Source of the DNA: an uncultured Parasphingopyxis sp. | GTDB lineage: Bacteria; Pseudomonadota; Alphaproteobacteria; Sphingomonadales; Sphingomonadaceae | NCBI RefSeq assembly: GCF_937129435.1 | Contig: NZ_CAKZNF010000083.1 | Span: forward strand, 1-53,761 | DNA: 53,761 nucleotides | Direction of reading: 5' to 3' | In this document: positions 1-6,761 of the stretch, one piece after another | Position numbering within the stretch: position 1 is the first letter of the stretch | How the letters are laid out: the number at the start of each line of letters is the position of its first letter | Program-made: the position numbers and the translations under genes | The notes under the pieces: generated by a model | The model's input: the letters and a program-made list of their open reading frames with translations, nothing else | What the model was told of the DNA's origin: nothing | The model's database searches: none

Positions 1-990
1 TACGACTGGTCAAAGGAAATTGGTGGATTTGGCTGGCGGCATCAGCTTGCCGATTTGAATTCTCCAACAATTGGCGTGATCGCCCGCCAGCAAAGCGAGC
101 TGCAAAAGGCTCTCGCCGGTATATCAGGCAGTCTGTCGGCAACAACAAGAGCACTCGAACTCAGCCAGCCCAGTTTTAGCGAACACATACAGGCGGCAAT
201 CGGTGGGTTTCCCTCCCTCGACCTTACGAACAAGCGTTTTGCGGCGCTTGCCGGTATCACCGATATTTACGGCGTCGGCGAATTGCATCGCCAGACAGTG
301 GAAACCCTGCTGGGCGGATGGCACACAGCCTTTACCTTGCCAAAGGACTATTGGCGCGATTTCGAGTATCGGCGCAAGCTATACCGTGAGGCCGACGTCG
401 ATGAGGGATTGATCGAGGCCGAACCGGAAACAGCGGTTGAGATGGGCATCGCCAGCGGAGCAATCGTCGGTGAGATCATCGAAGAAGGCCGCTACGTTGT
501 TGGCGAAACCGCGTCCGGTCTCTTGACACTCTCCACCTCAAATCTTGCGTCGGATATTTTCGAGCTGGTTGGAACTATCGAAACATCGCTCCGCGACCTG
601 ATTACAAAGAAGTTGAACGCTCTTGCCGGGCCTAAATGGTTCAAACAACGCGTGCCTGGCGCGCTCGTCGAAAAGGCAAAGGACACACGCCAGAAAGCTC
701 TCAAAGCCGGTGAGCCGCCAGCCCCCTTGATTCAATTTCTCACACTTGGGGAATTGATGGAGATTGTGCTGAGAACCGATAATTGGGATGATCTGTTCGA
801 TCCTGTCTTCCGCAATCGAGAATGGTTCAAGCGTGATATTGAAGTGATCGGCGTCGCGCGTAATCCGAACGCACATTATCGTGCAAACGATAGCTTGCGG
901 CTTACCGAAGCAATGATCGTATGGCAGCGGCTCAGCACATACATTGAAGATGATGGCCGGTGGCTGGACGATGCAGACGCAGATGAGTAG
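1..990 (+). CDS. HEPN-domain protein, Swt1-like (5' end outside window)
   Basis: The frame is open from base 1, so the gene starts before the window and 329 residues are visible. A TTG at 55 could start translation, but nothing favours it over an upstream start. The C-terminal third (about residues 185-310) is helical. It contains a block reading LRDLI..KL followed by a W and a P, then a D/E-rich helix, then RNPNAH with R287 and H292. This is the R-x4-H signature of HEPN ribonuclease folds, and the surrounding pattern resembles the Swt1-type HEPN family. HEPN proteins commonly act as RNases in toxin, abortive-infection or other defence systems; that role is inferred here. The codon use is AT-richer than in genes after 2.4 kb, in line with its place at the end of an integrated element. 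In the same frame, after the TAG at 988-990, another open stretch runs to 1482. Confidence 0.7.
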   Translation, partial: YDWSKEIGGFGWRHQLADLNSPTIGVIARQQSELQKALAGISGSLSATTRALELSQPSFSEHIQAAIGGFPSLDLTNKRFAALAGITDIYGVGELHRQTVETLLGGWHTAFTLPKDYWRDFEYRRKLYREADVDEGLIEAEPETAVEMGIASGAIVGEIIEEGRYVVGETASGLLTLSTSNLASDIFELVGTIETSLRDLITKKLNALAGPKWFKQRVPGALVEKAKDTRQKALKAGEPPAPLIQFLTLGELMEIVLRTDNWDDLFDPVFRNREWFKRDIEVIGVARNPNAHYRANDSLRLTEAMIVWQRLSTYIEDDGRWLDDADADE

Positions 991-1035
991 CGTGTCTATT
1001 ATGCGGCAGAAAAATTCTTTGTAGGCGATGGTGCT

Positions 1036-1482
1036 GTGAGTGCTTTGGAGCTTGGAATAGCAGACAGTGCCACCGTCCGTCGCACCATCGCGAATGAAGG
1101 TGCGTCTATCGAGGGAGTTTCCCTTGAAGAGATTCCAGATTCTTCTGATTTGAAGGTTCAAATTGACTTGTCTATGCGGAATTCGCCGGACGACAGGTCA
1201 AAGATCATAAATCTGGTATTCGTCTTGCTGGGACTTGGCGCTATTTTGCTTTACAAAGAGACCGAATCGACTGATAATAAGCCTATGAAAAAGAAAGAAA
1301 ATAAACAGAAGCCACAGCTTGATTACTTCGAGGATATTCCACAAGAACTTCTCGACGAAGAGCCTCTGACGTTTTTGAAAGCTCTATCGGAAAAAGCCAA
1401 CGAGGCTATCAAGAAGGGTGAGGAGTCGCTCGCGAAGACACGCGCGCAACTTGCGAAAAGCCAAAAAGCTCTCAAGCGATAA
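1036..1482 (+). CDS. small single-pass membrane protein, hypothetical
   Basis: A GTG start gives 148 residues. About residues 56-73 are a hydrophobic stretch (INLVFVLLGLGAILLY) that should span the membrane once. It is followed by a lysine-rich, charged and probably helical tail with repeated K/E/A segments. I recognise no family. The frame is the same as that of the HEPN gene upstream and is open from the base after its TAG. The GTG at 1036 has only a weak Shine-Dalgarno candidate (AGGCG near 1023). The piece may therefore be a separate gene or the former C-terminal part of a longer HEPN protein ending in a membrane anchor. It sits 17 bp before the next coiled-coil gene. Confidence 0.45.
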   Translation: MSALELGIADSATVRRTIANEGASIEGVSLEEIPDSSDLKVQIDLSMRNSPDDRSKIINLVFVLLGLGAILLYKETESTDNKPMKKKENKQKPQLDYFEDIPQELLDEEPLTFLKALSEKANEAIKKGEESLAKTRAQLAKSQKALKR

Positions 1483-1499
1483 GGTAGCACTGAATCCGT

Positions 1500-1841
1500 A
1501 TGGCCAAGATTCCACCTCTCAAGGTTCCCGAAGAGTTTCGAGAAGCTGTCAGGGAAATTTTGGAGGCGGCGTCCGATGAAATTCCGGGCAAAGGGGTCAC
1601 GAAAGGACTCTGGAGAAAAGCGCAAAAACACATATCCAGAGAGCAGAGGCGAGAGATCAAGAAGCTGCAAGCTGACATTGTGAAGCTTTACACGATCATC
1701 GACAGCCATGCGGAGGCCAGCAATCAAATTCGGGAAAACAACAAAGAGCTATTGGAAGACAAGAAACAGCTTAAGAAGACCATCTCTGATTTACAGAAGC
1801 GCCTTGGCGAGGCGGAGGCTGGGTTGAAAAAGAAGAACTGA
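1500..1841 (+). CDS. small coiled-coil protein, hypothetical
   Basis: This is a 113-residue basic protein starting at ATG 1500, 17 bp after the preceding stop, so probably co-transcribed with it. Residues 45-110 are rich in K, E, L, Q and R with heptad-like spacing and should form one long coiled coil. The N-terminal part contains PEEFREAVREIL and WRKAQKHIS segments that look like short helices. I recognise no domain and no catalytic motif. As the last gene before the attachment-site scar at 2121-2165 it belongs to the integrated element. It could be a partner or cargo of the HEPN gene, but nothing in the sequence proves that. Confidence 0.45.
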   Translation: MAKIPPLKVPEEFREAVREILEAASDEIPGKGVTKGLWRKAQKHISREQRREIKKLQADIVKLYTIIDSHAEASNQIRENNKELLEDKKQLKKTISDLQKRLGEAEAGLKKKN

Positions 1842-2120
1842 GATAGCCTTCAGTCTGGATAAACTCGGCATACATTTCCTGAGAGAGCCTCGACTGGCCA
1901 AGGCCATGAATGAGCGGTAGATCAATGGCCACACAACAACTGTAGATAAAGCTATTGTGTGATTGAAAAAATCTGTGTTAAAATTCTATTGCTTGTGGAT
2001 GAGTATAGCAGATTTGGTCTTTCGCGAATCACTGGAATAGTTACACATTCTCTTACACATAGCACTTAAAAAAGCTGATTTATTTATTAAATTCAAAGGC
2101 TTAAGGTTAGGTTATTCGGT
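1842..2120. other. AT-rich non-coding end of integrated element
   Basis: There is no credible gene here. The stretch is clearly AT-rich compared with everything after 2.2 kb and directly precedes the tRNA fragment. It contains two direct copies of TTACACAT (2041-2048 and 2053-2060), 12 bp apart in period. A site of this kind so near the crossover point could be an arm site for an integrase or excisionase, but this is only a guess from position. A poly-A/T-rich stretch at 2066-2098 follows. Confidence 0.5.
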
Positions 2121-2166
<46 letters not shown>

Positions 2167-2169
2167 CTC

Positions 2170-2209
2170 AAAACTCCGCAAGGCCGATCCGGGCGCGGAG
2201 TTTTGCGTT
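2170..2209 (+). terminator. rho-independent terminator behind the tRNA fragment
   Basis: A perfect 10-bp stem (AAAACTCCGC at 2170-2179 with GCGGAGTTTT at 2195-2204) encloses a 15-base loop and ends in four T on the plus strand. It lies just after the CCA of the tRNA fragment, so it was presumably the native terminator of the tRNA-fMet gene. Because the flanks are A4 and T4 it could work in both directions. Confidence 0.75.
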
Positions 2210-2402
2210 GCTACGCCGCTGGCCGGGCTGCTCTCCTGATAACAAGAAGCTCCCTTTGCTGTAGGCCAAGCGAAATACCATGCGCGATTGCATCGCCTGC
2301 AATCTTCGCCATCGGCTTCGCAATGCAAAAACTGCAATGTCGTGCTAAGACATGTCGGTCGCCTGTGAACGAGCGGCCTGACCTGCGGGAGGGGCGATCC
2401 TT
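2205..2402 (+). promoter_or_regulatory. cydA leader region
   Basis: About 200 bp lie between the terminator and cydA, with no gene. The region must carry the promoter of the bd oxidase operon, but I see no convincing -35/-10 pair. A short inverted repeat, GATTGC (2286-2291) with GCAATC (2299-2304), could be a regulator site. GGGAGGGG at about 2388-2395 is the ribosome binding site for ATG 2403. Confidence 0.3.
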
Positions 2403-3851
2403 ATGTTCGACGGTTTCGACGCGCTTCTTCTGGCGCGGATTCAGTTCGCGTTCACCGTCAGTTTTCACTTTATCTTCCCGGCCTTCTCGATCGGGCTGGC
2501 GAGCTATCTCGCCGTGCTCGAAGGGCTGTGGCTGAAGACCGGCAATCAGCGTTATCTCGACCTGTTCAAATACTGGTTGAAGATCTTCGCCGTCGCCTTC
2601 GCCATGGGCGTCGTTTCCGGCATCGTCATGTCCTATCAGTTCGGCACCAACTGGTCGGTCTTTTCCGATCTGGCCGGTCCGGTCATCGGGCCGCTGATGG
2701 CCTATGAGGTGCTCACCGCTTTCTTCCTCGAAGCCGGATTCCTCGGCGTGATGCTGTTCGGCATGAACAAGGTCGGGAAGAAGCTTCACTTCGCGGCGAC
2801 GTTGATGGTCGCCGCAGGGACCTTTGTTTCGGCTTTCTGGATCCTTTCGGTCAACAGCTGGATGCAGACGCCGGTTGGCTATGAAATGGGCGAGAACGGG
2901 CAATTTCTGCCGGGAGACAGCTGGGTGACGATCATCTTCTCGCCCAGTTTTCCGTATCGCCTCGTGCATACGGTCATCGCCGCCTATCTGACCACGGCCT
3001 TCGTCGTCGGTGCGGTCGGCGCCTGGCATTTGCTCAAGGACAAGACGAACGCCCATGCGCGGACGATGTTCTCGATGGCGATGTGGATGGCCGCGCTCGT
3101 AGCGCCGGTGCAGCTCTTTGTGGGCGACCAGCACGGGCTCAATACGCTCGAGCATCAGCCCGCCAAGGTCATGGCGATGGAAGGGCATTATCACAGCTAT
3201 CCCGATGGTGCGCCGCTCTATCTTTTCGGGATCCCGAACGACGCGGAGCAGCGGCTCGATTATGCGGTGGGCATCCCGCATCTCGGCTCGCTGATCCTCG
3301 AACACGATCCGAATGCGCCGATGGCCGGGCTCGACACCGTGCCCGATGCCGACCAGCCGCCGGTGTTCCTTCCCTTCTGGGCGTTCCGCGTCATGGTCGG
3401 GATCGGGCTGGCGATGATCGGCATCGGCCTGTGGAGCCTCGTCGCGCGATGGCGCAAGCGGCTCTACGATTCGCGCTTGCTGCACAAGGCGGCGATCGCG
3501 ATGGGGCCGTCGGGTTTCGTCGCCGTGATCGCCGGCTGGATCGTAACCGAGGTCGGGCGGCAACCCTATACCGTCTACGGCCTTTTACGCACTGCCGACA
3601 GCGCCTCGCCGCTCGACGCCCCTGCCGTGGGCGCATCGCTGCTCGCCTTCATCATCGTCTATTTCGCCGTTTTCGGCATCGGGACCTGGTATATCCTGCG
3701 GCTGATGCGCCAGCCGCCACAGACCGGGGAAAAAGGCGTCGCGAGCACCGAGCGCGGCCCGGTCCGCACCGCGGGCATCACGCCCGGCCCGCACCAGAAG
3801 GACGCCCCGGCCTTCGAGCCTGATGACGGTCTGCATAAGGAGGGCGAGTGA
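2403..3851 (+). CDS. cydA: cytochrome bd-type (cyanide-insensitive) quinol oxidase subunit I
   Basis: This 482-residue polytopic membrane protein is the haem-bearing subunit of bd oxidase, which oxidises ubiquinol and reduces O2 to water without pumping protons. Key residues are present: H22 (E. coli H19, haem b595/d side), E102 and E110 in the MAYEVLTAFFLEAGF segment (E99/E107, proton path), H189 in FPYRLVH (H186, haem b558), K and E five apart in the quinol loop (AKVMAMEGH), and GRQPY in the C-terminal part. The quinol loop is short, as in the CioA subgroup. ATG 2403 is preceded by a strong GGGAGGGG. The stop shares one base with the cydB start, so the two are translationally coupled. The C-terminus ends in a charged cytoplasmic tail. 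Confidence 0.96.
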   Translation: MFDGFDALLLARIQFAFTVSFHFIFPAFSIGLASYLAVLEGLWLKTGNQRYLDLFKYWLKIFAVAFAMGVVSGIVMSYQFGTNWSVFSDLAGPVIGPLMAYEVLTAFFLEAGFLGVMLFGMNKVGKKLHFAATLMVAAGTFVSAFWILSVNSWMQTPVGYEMGENGQFLPGDSWVTIIFSPSFPYRLVHTVIAAYLTTAFVVGAVGAWHLLKDKTNAHARTMFSMAMWMAALVAPVQLFVGDQHGLNTLEHQPAKVMAMEGHYHSYPDGAPLYLFGIPNDAEQRLDYAVGIPHLGSLILEHDPNAPMAGLDTVPDADQPPVFLPFWAFRVMVGIGLAMIGIGLWSLVARWRKRLYDSRLLHKAAIAMGPSGFVAVIAGWIVTEVGRQPYTVYGLLRTADSASPLDAPAVGASLLAFIIVYFAVFGIGTWYILRLMRQPPQTGEKGVASTERGPVRTAGITPGPHQKDAPAFEPDDGLHKEGE

Positions 3852-4846
3852 TGGACCTGTCGCTGATCTGGGCGCTGATCATCGCCTTCGCCGTCTTCGC
3901 CTATGTGGTGATGGACGGGTTCGATCTCGGCATCGGGATCCTGTTCATGAGCTTCGAGGTCGGCGACGATCGCGACCAGGCGATGAACGCGATCGCGCCT
4001 GTCTGGGACGGCAATGAGACGTGGCTCGTTCTCGGCGGCGGCGGGCTCTTCGCGGCCTTCCCGCTCGCCTATGCGATCGTCATGCCGGCGACCTATCCGC
4101 TGATCATCGCAATGCTGCTGGGGCTAGTCTTTCGCGGCGTGGCCTTCGAGTTTCGCTGGCGCGATCCCGGGCACCGCGCCTTCTGGGATTTCGCGTTCAG
4201 CGCCGGCAGCCTCGTCGCCGCCTTCACCCAGGGCATGATCCTCGGCGCGCTGCTGCAGGGGATCGAGGTGGTGGACCGGGGATATGCGGGAAGCTGGTTC
4301 GACTGGTTGACGCCTTACACTTTGCTCTGCGGCCTCGGCGTCGTCGCCGGCTATGTGCTGCTCGGCGCTACCTGGCTGATCGGCAAGACCGAGCATGGCA
4401 CGCAGGACCGCGCCTATCGCGCGGCCAAGCGCTGGGCGGTGATCACGCTGGCGCTGATGGCGGCGGTAAGCCTTTATACGCCGTTCCTCGAGGCGCAATA
4501 TTACAGCCGCTGGTTCGAGATGCCCTATATGCTGTTCGCCAGCCAGGTGCCGCTGCTTGTCGTGATCATCAGCTTCTTCCTGTTTCGAGGTCTCATGAAG
4601 CGGCATAGCTGGACGCCGTTCCTGGCCTCCCTCGCGCTGTTCCTGCTCGGCATGATCGGACTGGGCGTCAGCATGTACCCTTTCATCGTGCCCGATCAGG
4701 TCACGATCTGGGACGCGGCAGCGCCCGAACGCAGCCAGGTCTTCATGCTGATCGGCGTTGCGATCATCATGCCGGTGATCATCGCCTATACCGCCTGGGC
4801 CTATTGGGTCTTCCGCGGCAAGGTCGGGACCGAAGGCTATCACTGA
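3851..4846 (+). CDS. cydB: cytochrome bd-type quinol oxidase subunit II
   Basis: This 331-residue membrane protein pairs with CydA. The N-terminus carries the family hallmark DGFDLGIG followed by WDGNETWLV, then eight or nine hydrophobic segments; the length is normal. The chosen ATG at 3851 overlaps the cydA stop by one base (TGATG) and has AAGGAGGG at the right distance. A GTG three bases earlier is in frame but less likely. Together with the small DUF2474 reading frame directly behind it, this gives the typical three-gene CIO operon. No cydDC assembly genes are in the window. Confidence 0.96.
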   Translation: MDLSLIWALIIAFAVFAYVVMDGFDLGIGILFMSFEVGDDRDQAMNAIAPVWDGNETWLVLGGGGLFAAFPLAYAIVMPATYPLIIAMLLGLVFRGVAFEFRWRDPGHRAFWDFAFSAGSLVAAFTQGMILGALLQGIEVVDRGYAGSWFDWLTPYTLLCGLGVVAGYVLLGATWLIGKTEHGTQDRAYRAAKRWAVITLALMAAVSLYTPFLEAQYYSRWFEMPYMLFASQVPLLVVIISFFLFRGLMKRHSWTPFLASLALFLLGMIGLGVSMYPFIVPDQVTIWDAAAPERSQVFMLIGVAIIMPVIIAYTAWAYWVFRGKVGTEGYH

Positions 4847-4868
4847 GCAAACGCCCTCGCCCGGCCCG

Positions 4869-4964
4869 TTGCGAAAGCGCCTCGGCTGGTTCTTGCTGCT
4901 CTGGGCAGCCAGTGCGGCAACGATCGGCGCGGTCGCTTGGGTGATCCGGCTTTGGATTGCCTGA
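4869..4964 (+). CDS. DUF2474-type mini-protein of the bd oxidase
   Basis: Just after cydB lies a short frame ending in TGA at 4962-4964. Its product has a basic start (RKRLGWF), one hydrophobic helix (LLLWAASAATIGAVAWVI) and a terminal RLWIA. This is the pattern of the DUF2474 proteins that follow cydB in CIO-type operons, comparable in role to CydX. The start is uncertain. TTG 4869 gives 31 residues. The frame stays open further 5' (with TEQTPSPGP before the basic part) and could start from a non-standard ATC at 4839, inside cydB, giving 41 residues, which is closer to the family length. It probably stabilises the CydAB dimer; that is inference from the family. Confidence 0.7.
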   Translation: MRKRLGWFLLLWAASAATIGAVAWVIRLWIA

Positions 4965-5072
4965 TCTTCGCCTGCAGCCGGAGCGGAGGCGCAGATCATT
5001 TCCTCCGAAACCGCGAAAGCGTTTGACGTCCCTCGGGAGAATTTGCATGTGCCCCGAAAGGGATTGAGGTCG

Positions 5073-6707
5073 ATGGATTTTTTCAAGCGCCGTGCGCGCA
5101 AACGCTACCTGCTCGAAGGATCCGAGGTGGTCGAAGAGCGGATACGCCGCCGGCTGGAAGAGCTGCAGGCAAAACTCGAAGAACGCGAAACCGCGCTCGA
5201 CGAGCGGACGGCGAAATTACAGGCACAGGCCGAAAAGCAGAATCTTCGTTCGGCCGAGCTAGCGGAGCAGACTGAGCGGCAAAATGAGCGTGCCGCACAA
5301 CTCGAGGCCAAGTCCGACAAGCTGGAAGAAAAGCGGCAGAATCTCGAAGCCAAGATCGAGAAGGCCGAGGCCAAGATCGAGAAGGCCGAGGCCAAGATCG
5401 AGAAGGCCGAGGAAAAACTCGCCAAGGCCGACGAAGCGCTCGCCAAGGCTGAAGCCAAGGCGGAGCAGCGGCGGAGGGAACTCACGGCGACGCTCGAGAC
5501 GAAGCGCGACAACCTCGATGAGAAGATCGCGACCGCCGAGGACAAACTCCGGAAGATTCGAGAGCGTGAGGGCGAAGCCAACATCGCAATCGACGCCAAG
5601 GCCGCCGAACTGGAAGAAAAGCGCGCCGAACTTTTGCGGCTCTACGACGATATCCGTTTGCACAAACAGACGGGCGAAGTCCCCGACATTACGATCCCCG
5701 CTATCGGACCGCTAGGCGGCGGGTTTTCTGAACAGGATTTCGCCGCCGGTTTCGCCTCGCGCATCGATGCGGGCGAACCGAACGATGCCTTGGATTATCT
5801 CGTCGCAAACCTGCCGCAAATCTCGCGCAGCAACATGAACCGGATGGAGAAGCTCAATCATCTCCTCTATTCGAGCCTGCAACTCCAGCATGCGAATATC
5901 GCGAAACATGGTTGGGAAAAGCTGGTTCGCAAAAAGGACCAGGCGAAGCGGGCGTTCGAGGAATTCGATGTCGATCGCAACTCGACATTTCTCGATTTTG
6001 GCTGCGGCGCCCACGATCCGATTGCGCTCGCCGGCAATTTCTACATGAACGGCTTTAGTCGTGCGATCGCCTGCGACATCCTGGAACCGCGCAACCCGAC
6101 CTATTCCGCGCTGTCGATGTACCAGATACTAGCTCACGCCAAACTGTTCCCGCAGCTATTCCAGTTGCCGCAGACCGACCCAACAACGTTCGAGGAGCGG
6201 TTCACGCAATTCGATTCGGAAGCCTTTGCCGACGGGCGATGGAACGAAGCGGTCGGCAAGCTGGACGGTAAGGTTGAGCACCATGTCTCCGACGTGGTCG
6301 AACTGCCTGTGGACGATGGCGAGCTCGGCTTCGTCGTGTCCCTCGCTGTGCTAGAGCACCTGACCGATCTTCACGGCGTAATGCAGTGGCTCTACAGGAA
6401 ATCGAAGCGCGGTGCGGTGCAGTTCCACTTCATCGATATCGCCGACCATCGCAGCTATGGCGGCGATTCGGACTTTGACGCCTGGTCGTTCCTGACCGAG
6501 GACAATCCGCCGGACTGGATGAACCGGTTGCGCAAGTCGCAGCATATCGCCGCGATCGAGGAGGCCGGGTTCGAGATCGTCTCGCTGCGTGACACGCAGG
6601 AAGACATCCCGTCCGAGACGCGCAAGGCCTTCCTTGAGCCATGGGCATCGATGAGCGAAGAGGATCTGAAGACCACCAAGATGACCGTGATCTTCCGCAA
6701 GAATTGA
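5073..6707 (+). CDS. coiled-coil / SAM-dependent methyltransferase fusion
   Basis: The 544-residue protein has two parts. Residues about 20-190 are an unbroken charged coiled coil rich in E, K, A and R, including three exact copies of a seven-residue unit (KIEKAEA). Residues about 290-544 look like a class I methyltransferase: motif I FLDFGCGAHDP, an acidic residue after the second strand (CDILEP), and a later VVSLAVLEHL of the post-motif III type. No substrate can be named. ATG 5073 with GAGG 5 bases upstream is preferred over TTG 5043. The coiled coil may give oligomerisation or attachment to a scaffold, with surface polysaccharide modification as one possibility among many. It stands alone between the bd oxidase and oxoprolinase operons. 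Confidence 0.75.
   Translation: MDFFKRRARKRYLLEGSEVVEERIRRRLEELQAKLEERETALDERTAKLQAQAEKQNLRSAELAEQTERQNERAAQLEAKSDKLEEKRQNLEAKIEKAEAKIEKAEAKIEKAEEKLAKADEALAKAEAKAEQRRRELTATLETKRDNLDEKIATAEDKLRKIREREGEANIAIDAKAAELEEKRAELLRLYDDIRLHKQTGEVPDITIPAIGPLGGGFSEQDFAAGFASRIDAGEPNDALDYLVANLPQISRSNMNRMEKLNHLLYSSLQLQHANIAKHGWEKLVRKKDQAKRAFEEFDVDRNSTFLDFGCGAHDPIALAGNFYMNGFSRAIACDILEPRNPTYSALSMYQILAHAKLFPQLFQLPQTDPTTFEERFTQFDSEAFADGRWNEAVGKLDGKVEHHVSDVVELPVDDGELGFVVSLAVLEHLTDLHGVMQWLYRKSKRGAVQFHFIDIADHRSYGGDSDFDAWSFLTEDNPPDWMNRLRKSQHIAAIEEAGFEIVSLRDTQEDIPSETRKAFLEPWASMSEEDLKTTKMTVIFRKN
5349..5411 (+). repeat. 3 exact tandem copies of a 21-bp unit inside the coiled coil
   Basis: Bases 5349-5369, 5370-5390 and 5391-5411 are identical 21-mers (GCCAAGATCGAGAAGGCCGA followed by G). 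Each codes for one AKIEKAE heptad, and a diverged fourth copy follows. Identity at third positions points to recent slippage duplication, so the coiled-coil length probably varies between strains. Confidence 0.9.
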
Positions 6708-6761
6708 GGCTCTGCGCTGGCGGTGCTTGCAATCCCGCCGTGCGGCTGATTGAACGGGACA

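Noticed and set aside
2211..3563. 450-residue open frame on the minus strand over cydA
   Set aside because: It is antisense to the clearly conserved CydA; its translation is rich in R, H, E and P, as is usual for shadow frames in GC-rich DNA.
5349..5411. CRISPR-like array
   Set aside because: The repeats are contiguous without spacers and code for coiled-coil heptads.
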